From NCBI GenBank assembly GCA_910589415.1, contig OU342631.1:57316598-57380597 (forward strand): a DNA stretch of 64,000 nt. The letters run 5' to 3'. This stretch comes from Malachius bipustulatus (Eukaryota; Arthropoda; Insecta; Coleoptera; Melyridae). Below the pieces are notes generated by a model. The model had not been told where the DNA came from. It saw only the letters and a list, made by a program, of their open reading frames with translations, and made no database searches. This document shows, piece by piece, positions 57,425 through 64,000 of this stretch (positions within the stretch are counted from its first letter, which is position 1; each line of letters starts with the position of its first letter). Position numbers and translations under genes: made by a program.

Positions 57425-57493
57425 CCGGCGGAGCTAAAGTGTTGCCATAGCAACACTTTACCTCCGCCGGAGCTAAAGTGGTGCCATAGCAAC
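57425..57493. promoter_or_regulatory. Palindrome with X-box (RFX-type) sequences
   Basis: A 46-bp hairpin (57425-57470) has arms CCGGCGGAG and TAAAGTGTTG. At its centre GTTGCCATAGCAAC (57441-57454) fits the X-box consensus RYYNYYNNRRNRAC. A near copy, GGTGCCATAGCAAC, lies at 57480-57493. Function is unknown; it may simply be a hairpin repeat. Confidence 0.4.
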
Positions 57494-57985
57494 ATCAACA
57501 TACAAACACATAGCTACCTAAGAATCAACTATTGAAATTTTATTAATGTAGGCCCGTATAACTTCGTTCAATAAGTCCCGGGATTAACTATGAAAACAAC
57601 ATTTTACCGGCAAAATTCTGTATTATTCATCAAAATAATCTCCTTCAAGTGTAATACAATCATTCCAACGCTTCTCTAACTTTTCAATGTCATGTTTGTA
57701 GAACGATTTGTCTTTTGACTCAAAATGAGCCTCAGTAGCAGCGATCACCTCCTCATTCGAGCCAAATCTTTTTCCCTGGAGCATCTTTTTGAGATCCGCG
57801 AAGAGCCAGTAGTCGCTTGGGGCCACGATACACATATACACGGTATGCCGATAGCGTTTTCTATTTTGGTCAACTACTGCGCAATGACGTCATGTGGTTT
57901 AAACTTGACGAGATGGTTTAAACGTCAAATTTTAATGCTTCCTTCCTTGGTTGATGGTTGCTTGTGTTTTTCTTTGTGCTGGAGC

Positions 57986-57993
57986 TATAAAAT
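57986..57993 (+). promoter_or_regulatory. Candidate TATA box of the P-like element
   Basis: TATAAAAT, about 80 bp before the THAP ATG. Upstream lies TGACGTCA (57885) and two TGGTTTAAAC repeats (about 57895 and 57914). Confidence 0.4.
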
Positions 57994-58064
57994 ATTATGT
58001 ATTAGATTGTTATGAGTATTACTGTTTTATCAATGTGTTAAAAGTGTTATTACATCTGATAAAC

Positions 58065-58221
58065 ATGCCTTCTTGTTGTGCAATTTCGAACTGCAAGAAC
58101 AATTATTACGTGACTAAAGGCAGTCCAATTAAATACTTTAGATTTCCAGCAGAGGAAAATATAATGAAACAGTGGGTTGATCATGCTGTAGAAAGAGGAG
58201 ACAAAATTGATTTAAAAAATG
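58065..58221 (+). pseudogene. THAP-domain first exon of a P-type transposase
   Basis: ATG at 58065 gives MPSCCAISNCKN, then YFRFP and QWVDHAVERGD, the first half of a C2CH THAP finger (C-x4-C, FRFP, W). The exon ends ...AAT G with a strong GTAAGT donor at 58222. The second half with the Cys-His pair is not found downstream. In P elements this domain binds the element's own DNA. A TATAAAAT box lies about 80 bp upstream. Confidence 0.7.
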
Positions 58222-58426
58222 GTAAGTATTATACCTACTTCAATTACTTAAAAGATATTAATCGTAAAATAAGTTTTGATAATAAAAGGAAGTTGGACTG
58301 AAAATTGTCAAAATTTATGAACTGTAAATAATTAAAACAATAAAATTATCAAAAGGTTTGTTATACCCCTTAATATTAATATTCATTGTGCATTCATTTG
58401 TTTTTATATTTTTTTCATTATATATA

Positions 58427-59297
58427 CAGGGTGTCCCAGGTTATTCGAAGCGGTCTCTGTAGGCCAAACGATGGACTTTTTGAAAATTCAAGTACAGAAT
58501 CACAATGGCCATAATTTAAAATTATTTTGGAGTATACAGAGTGTCCCATATGAATGCGGCATATCAAAGTTATGTTTTTTTTTAATGGAATGCTCCTATG
58601 TTATTGCATTTTTAGATTGTCTGAGAAGAGAAAATAAGATTGACTTTTACAGTTGGTATTTAAATTCAGAAGTTTTTGAGTTATAAACAAGTGAAAATCG
58701 TCATTTTTCAAGTTCAAGACCCTATACAACGAAAACGGCTGAAGATAGAGATAAACGGTTTACATGTCCTTATTTTAACTTTTCATGAACTATCCTATGA
58801 TGTAGATGAAATGTCTGAAATACAGGGTGATAAAAAATTTGAAAAATTCTGAGATTTCTCCACGTGTCACCAAATAAAAAAATTAAAGGAAGTACAAATG
58901 TTTCTATACCATAGGATAGTACATATAAAGTTAAAATAGGGACATGTAAGCCGTTTTTCTCTATCTTGAACCGTTTTCGTCGTACAGCGCCTTGAACTTG
59001 AAAAATGACGATTTTCACTTGTTTATAATTCAAAAACTTCTGAATTTAAACACCAACTGTAAAAGCCAATCTTATTTTCTCTTCTCAGACAATCTAAAAA
59101 TGCAATAACATAGGAGCATTCCATTAAAAAAAAAAACATAACTTTGATATGCCACTGTCATATGGGACACTCTGTATACTCTAAAATAATTTTAAATTAT
59201 GGCCATTGTGATTCTGTGCTTGAATTTGCAAAATTTTTTGGGAAAAAATTTATCGTTTCGCCTACAGAGACCGCTTCGAATAAGCTGGGACACCATA
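58427..59297. mobile_element. Foldback element I inside the P-like element
   Basis: The left end CAGGGTGTCCCAGG follows TA; the right end is eroded (GCTGGGACACC). Arms of about 400 bp pair. The same blocks (ATAAACAAGTGAAAATCGT) occur in foldbacks A and D. Confidence 0.8.
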
Positions 59298-60722
59298 TTT
59301 ATATCCTATATTTCTTTAAAATATTCCCTTTTGAATAATTAACCTATGATTATGATTAAATATAGCATAAATCTCCACCTCTACCTTTAACGGAACATCA
59401 GAAATAGCCATAAAAGCAATGTGTACAAAAAATTATTTACTTATTTCTAACAATAAAATAGATATGAGCAATCTCATGTGTAATATCTGATCCACGTGAC
59501 TTCACAAGACCGGAACGCAGCCTGCGCGTCATCGTCTATCGGCATACCGTGTATATGTGTATCGTGCTTGGGGCCAGATCCGACGAGTACGGAGGATGGG
59601 GAAGCAGTTGGAAGCCCAATTCATTGAATTTGGTCATCGTTTTGATTGACTTGTGGCACGGTGCGTTGTCTTGATGAAAGATGGCTTTCTTCTTCTTCAT
59701 GTGTGGGCGTTTTTTTGCTATTTCGACCTTCAAACGATCCAATAACACCGTGTAGTAGTCGCTATTGATGGTTTTTCCTTTTTCGAGGTAGTCAATGAAA
59801 ATTATACCATTCGCATCCCAGAATACGGACGCCATCACTTTGCCGGCCGACTGTTGTGTTTTTGGACGCTTCGGGCGGCTTTCACCGGTCGTACGCCATT
59901 CAGCTGACTGCCGACGTGACTCCGGAGTGAAATAGTGAATCCATGTTTCGTCCACTGTCACATATCGACGCAAAACATCCTGTTTATTGCGAGTAAACAG
60001 TGCCAAACAGCTCTCCGAATCATTGATACGTTGTTGCTTTTGTTCCATTGTGAGCAAACGCGGCACCCATTTGGAAAAAACCTTTTTCATAGCCAATTTT
60101 TGGTGCAAAATAGTAAATGCACTGCCAGTTGATATATTCACCATCTTAGCTATCTCGCGCACTTTCATTTTGCGGTCACCCAACACGATTTTCAATAATT
60201 GCTTGGTGTTTTCGGGAGTTACTGCCTCATTTGGCCGACCCAAACGTTCCGCATCATTTGTATCAGCACGACCGCGTTTGAAGTCAGCATAGCACCGACA
60301 AATGGTTGTTTTCGACGGAGTAGAGTCCGGATAACGTTTTTCAAGCCATTGCTGAGCTTGAACAGTATTTTTTCCCATTAGAAAACAATGTTTTATCAAC
60401 ACACGAAACTCGTTTTGGTCCATTTTTTCACGATTTCTCTATAGCTTTCTTGGTTATGCTTCGAATTACATCAAATTTTGACACATCTCATCTAAAGGTT
60501 GGTACTTCTGAACCTTGGTATATACATGGCATTATTAGCGCTGTCTCTACGCTAGTCCCGGGATTTATTGAACGATGAGTTATTCATCAATAAAATTTAA
60601 CCTAAGATATGAAAACTCTCTAGTTTATTATTATCTTATAAGATTAAAAGGAATTCGGTATTAATCAAACATAATCTTTGGAAAATCTACACCGAAACGA
60701 AGTAATTCTGTGAAACGTCATA

Positions 60723-61736
60723 CAATGTGTCCCAGATTCGCGTCTCTATACAGGGATCTCAGCTCCTATTACACTTAGGTACAGCAAAGGTTAAATGGGG
60801 AAAGTTTTAGGGGAAACATTGTGCACTCGATAACCGGTTTCAGATTTACGATCGGTCAATTGGTTTTGGAAATATCGGCCAAAAACCGAAAATGGCGGAT
60901 TTTGTTTTTCGCAAGTAAGTCCGAAACGGTAAATTTGACAGCTGTCAAATCGTGACATTATTCGGACACTTTTTTAAAACGAATAAGATAGGGTGTATGA
61001 CAGGTGTCAATCATCTTTTGTTATTCCGCAACCCGCCTCAACTTTCGTTTTTCTTATGACCGCCATGTTGGATTTTTCCCTTTTTGAACTCAATTTATTT
61101 TTCTGATTACTACACTACGAGTTATAATTTTTTTTAAATCCAATATGGCGTCTATACGAAGAAAAGATAAGAACTAACGATTTTTCGCCATCTTAAAATG
61201 CTAGAGACTCGAAAATTGTTTTTGTATGCCTTGTTGAAAAGAGTCCTAACAATTAATATGGCGAAAAATCTATACCTATTTTTTCTTCTTATGGACGCCA
61301 TATTGGATTTTTTTTAAATATTATAACTCATAATGTTATACATCTTAGTAATCAGAAAAATAAATTGCGTTCGAAAAGGGAAAAATCCAACATGGCGGTC
61401 ATAAGAAAAACGAAAGTTGAGGCGGGTTGCGGAATAACAAAAGACGATTGACACCTGTCATACACCCTATCTTATTCGTCTTAAAAAAGTGTCCGAATAA
61501 TGTCACATTTTGACAGCTGTCAAATTAACCGTTTCGGACTTATTTGGAAAAAACAAAATCCGCCATTTTCGGTTTTTGGCCGATATTTCCAAAACCAATT
61601 GACCGATCGTAAATCTGAAACCGGTTATCGAATGCACAAAGTTTCTCCTAAAACTTTCCCCATTTAACCTTTGCTGTACCTAAGTGTAATAGGAGCCGAG
61701 ATCCCTGTATAGAGACGCGAATCTGTGACACATTGT
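60723..61736. mobile_element. Foldback element J, 1-kb near-palindrome
   Basis: Ends CAATGTGTCCCAGATTCGCG and complement, flanked by TA. Arms of about 450 bp. Both arms carry TTGACAGCTGTCAAAT-type palindromes (about 60937 and 61511). Confidence 0.85.
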
Positions 61737-61738
61737 AT

Positions 61739-62414
61739 TATACCCGAAGCCGGACGGTCAACAGTCGACTTCAGTCGAGTCGAGCTCGTGCTCGGCTCAG
61801 TCGGCTCAAACGTCAGAAAAAAAGTTGGGTTATTGCGAGGTAAACAAAAATAATTATTATTCCGTATTGAAATTTGAATATTTAAAACAAAGATAATAAT
61901 TATAGCCATATACCTAGGTACATAAAGGAATCCAACATCTTATATTTTTATTATTAGGTAGGTATTAGTGCACAGTTATAGGTACCTACCTACAATGACC
62001 TACATTTAACATTCAACTTCTGACTGACTGGCATACATAAAATGAAAAAATTTACCAAGCAGGGTCTAGCAAGAGGTAGGTAGATGTTATCATCAATTTT
62101 ATAACTTACTTACAAACTTTTATAAAGTTTTAAATTTTGATTTTGCGATGATTAGTAGTTTAGTTACATAAATTATTATTTTAATATTTTTCTTTAATAA
62201 TTTCAATTCTTGATGTTTACTGACGTTGATGACAGTGTCAATTTGACAGCACCGAGTTCCTATAGAAGCAGCCCATACTCCATATTATTCCATACTCACC
62301 TACTTACCTACCGGTCTAAACCTCTTTGAAAATTCGCTTTCCTTCAATTAAAAGTGACGTTCTTGTTTAAATTTGACCATATTTGAAGAAAAAATAGCAT
62401 ATTTTATTTGGAGG
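61739..62414. other. Intergenic AT-rich segment
   Basis: Includes a short GTCGAGTCGAGCTCGTGC stretch near 61774. Nothing recognised. Confidence 0.35.
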
Positions 62415-62505
62415 AAAAGTGACTTTTCATGGCTTGCTCTCTATTATCAGCCTCACTTCGTTCGGCTGATAAACACGAGCGCCATGAAAAGTGTCACTTT
62501 CCCTC
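62415..62505. repeat. Short palindromic repeat
   Basis: AAGTGACTTTTCATGGC pairs with GCCATGAAAAGTGTCACTT; an inner stem has TCAGCC / GGCTGA. Confidence 0.65.
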
Positions 62506-63129
62506 CGTATAAAATAAAATAATATACTATTTTGTGCAACTGCCATTAAAAGTCACACTTTTAACGACTTTATTCACATTGATTGTGGATTGTGCCTGTA
62601 AATGTACCAGTAAATATACAGAGTGCTATAAAAATAAACAAAAATTTCAACATTTGTTTCGGAATGTAATACGTGGAATATAATACGAGATAACGCAACA
62701 TAATATGCAATAAATCCTTTATTGTCTGCAAAAATCAAAGGTGAACTACGATCCACATATAAAAACTTGATTGACTGATTTTGATTTTGAAAAACTGACC
62801 ATGATTTTGTAATTTTGGTTTTTTAAGTTATTTTATGAATTTACATACGACATTGAAGTATGTCCTATATTTTTTCAATAGGTACCTATTTCAATAACCA
62901 AAATATTTACTTAAAGAGAACCAAATTTTTTAATTAATATAAAACTGCATACGATCAAACTTTTATAACATAAGTAATTTAATTCTACACTACCTAAGTG
63001 AAATTGTTGTTATTCAAGTATAATCGTAGATAAAGTATGGTATTCCACTCGCACAAAATGGCCATTATCAACTTAGATGTTACAGCATTCATCAGAGGCT
63101 CGTGTTGAAATTTTCTTCTACGTAGATAA
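62506..63129. other. Intergenic AT-rich segment
   Basis: No gene or element recognised. Confidence 0.35.
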
Positions 63130-63560
63130 TAGCTGTATGCGCTTATTGATTCCGGACTGTTTCACCGTGTTCTATTGAGATTTGCTCCGAACGTTTCGTC
63201 TACAGCTGCAGTAGACATCATCAGCGGTTACATGTGCGCAAGCGATGCTTCTACTCCGTGGAAGCATAGCAAAAATATTTGGATGATTGTAAATCTCAAC
63301 TGTTTCACGTTGTAATATATTATATCGTGAACATGTACATCGTGAAGCAATTTAAATTTAAAAACATCCAAATAATTTCAATAGGCAGAAGGAAGGAATT
63401 ATTCTGCGGAGGATTTGGCATCCCACCAAATGACGTTGCGTCAGAACCAAATTAGTTATCGTCTGATTCTGGGACCTATAAAATCATCGGAAAGACCGGC
63501 TGATGCCACAATGAAGATAGCTAGTGGAGGGTATGACGTCACCAGATAATAACCCTATTA
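63130..63560 (+). mobile_element. Second copy of the hammerhead-like non-autonomous element
   Basis: Starts TTGATTCCGGACTGTTTCAC. Carries on the minus strand CTGATGA, a 6-bp stem and GAAAC (63193-63224). It continues with body sequence shared with 19561-19240 (CAGAAGGAAG, CCGGCTGATGC). The right end is missing and a LINE fragment begins. Confidence 0.6.
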
Positions 63561-63564
63561 TATA

Positions 63565-64000
63565 GCACCGCTCTTCCAACTGGACAGTCAAGCGCTCGAT
63601 GGCTCAGCTCCTCCACTCGTATCTGCAAGCCCGCAGAGCACGAGCCAACCTGGGAGAAACCAGATCGTCGGAGAAGACACTCGCGGCAGGGGTCCCCCAA
63701 GGATCCCTGCTGTCCCCCCTACTATACAGCTTGTATGTTTCAGACATCCCCAAGACGTCAAATACCGAGAGAGCTCTCTACGCCGACGACACCGCGGTCC
63801 TCACCAGATCGTGGACCCCGGAGGTTGCCACCAGACGCCTCCAGGAAACCCTGGACCAATTGGAAGACTGGTTCTAAAAGTGGAGGATAGAGGTGAACGC
63901 GAAGAAGAGCGGAGCAATCCTCTTCACCAGGCGGAGGAAAACATCGTCAGGCCAACTCGAGATCTTCGACAGGCAGATCCCCTGCAAGTACTCGGTGAAG
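63565..64000 (+). pseudogene. Jockey/R1-like LINE reverse-transcriptase fragment, right edge
   Basis: Encodes SYLQARRARANLGE, AGVPQGSLLSPLLYSLYVSD then IP, and the active site YADDTAVL (about 63780-63803). In-frame TAA at about 63875-63877, then WRIEVNAKKSGAILFTRRRK continues in the same frame to the window end. GC-rich codon use unlike the neighbouring DNA. 5' truncated. Confidence 0.85.

Larger units (their letters stand above)
57824..59566 (+). mobile_element. P-like transposon (non-autonomous)
   Basis: Perfect 31-bp terminal inverted repeats start CACGATACACATATACACGG (57824-57854 and 59536-59566). CTTGGGGC is duplicated at 57816-57823 and 59567-59574. A 31-bp repeat and 8-bp duplication are the P-element hallmarks. 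The interior has a THAP first exon followed by a foldback element, so most of the transposase gene is missing. Confidence 0.85.
57623..60423 (-). pseudogene. mariner transposase, split between its catalytic residues
   Basis: The 5' part (60423-59567) starts with MDQNEFRVLIKHCFLMGK and contains two helix-turn-helix regions. Catalytic Asp 1 is in TVDETWIHYF and Asp 2 in FHQDNAPCHKS. The 3' part (57823-57623) starts at PSDYWLFADLK, whose Asp is the third catalytic residue, then runs to the stop. Spacing Asp2-Asp3 is 34 residues (D34D). Ignoring the insertion and one copy of the duplication, the two parts are in frame and give 349 codons, with no other stop or frameshift. The gene was probably intact when hit. 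Confidence 0.9.
57561..60580 (-). mobile_element. mariner transposon split by a P-like element
   Basis: Inverted ends contain CGTTCAATAA(G/A)TCCCGGGA and are flanked by TA (57559-57560, 60581-60582). Without the insertion and one 8-bp duplication the element is 1269 bp, the normal mariner size. Confidence 0.9.

Overview
The window reads as euchromatic DNA of an insect: AT-rich, spliced, microsatellite-rich and packed with transposable elements of typical arthropod families. One host gene is recognisable, a complete K+-dependent Na+/Ca2+ exchanger (NCKX, SLC24 family) on the minus strand. Its nine coding exons run from 55914 down to 22177. The exon phases all match and give a 517-codon reading frame, so about 34 kb of the window is the inside of one gene, and its introns carry most of the repeats. 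The insect order cannot be fixed from the sequence alone.

Left part (1-22 kb, 3' of the exchanger): a decayed Gypsy pol fragment (1-765) abuts the 3' end of an R2/R4-Dong type LINE (about 766-10268). That LINE is split at its own stop codon by a young, structurally complete Gypsy retrotransposon (1470-10148, minus strand). The Gypsy element has near-identical LTRs, a GGAT target duplication, intact gag and pol, and a textbook -1 frameshift signal. A second RLE-type LINE with an internal deletion follows (about 10583-11840). Next comes an inverted-repeat (foldback) element that holds an intact 1028-codon endonuclease/RT LINE (12351-15437). Then come a decayed CR1/Jockey-like LINE (16569-19060, minus), a small non-autonomous element with a hammerhead-like core (19061-19723), and a tandem repeat with a period of about 145 bp (19936-20330).

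Gene body (22-56 kb): introns 1-8 contain foldback or MITE-like elements with TA, TAA, TTAA and 8-bp target duplications (Tc1/mariner-, Harbinger-, piggyBac- and hAT-like), LINE fragments, a retroposon with a 12-bp duplication, a tRNA-derived SINE head, a cysteine-rich coding fossil, and, in intron 1, a sequence that folds as a type I hammerhead ribozyme (51608-51661).

Right part (56-64 kb, 5' of the exchanger): a mariner element (57561-60580) is split by a P-like element (57824-59566) with 31-bp terminal inverted repeats, an 8-bp duplication and a THAP-encoding first exon. That P-like element itself contains a foldback element. A 1-kb near-palindrome, a second copy of the hammerhead-like element and a LINE reverse-transcriptase fragment running off the edge complete the window.

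The elements are nested in readable order: LINE then Gypsy then SINE-like insert; foldback then LINE; mariner then P-like then foldback. This allows relative dating. Domain assignments come from motif recognition; no database search was possible.
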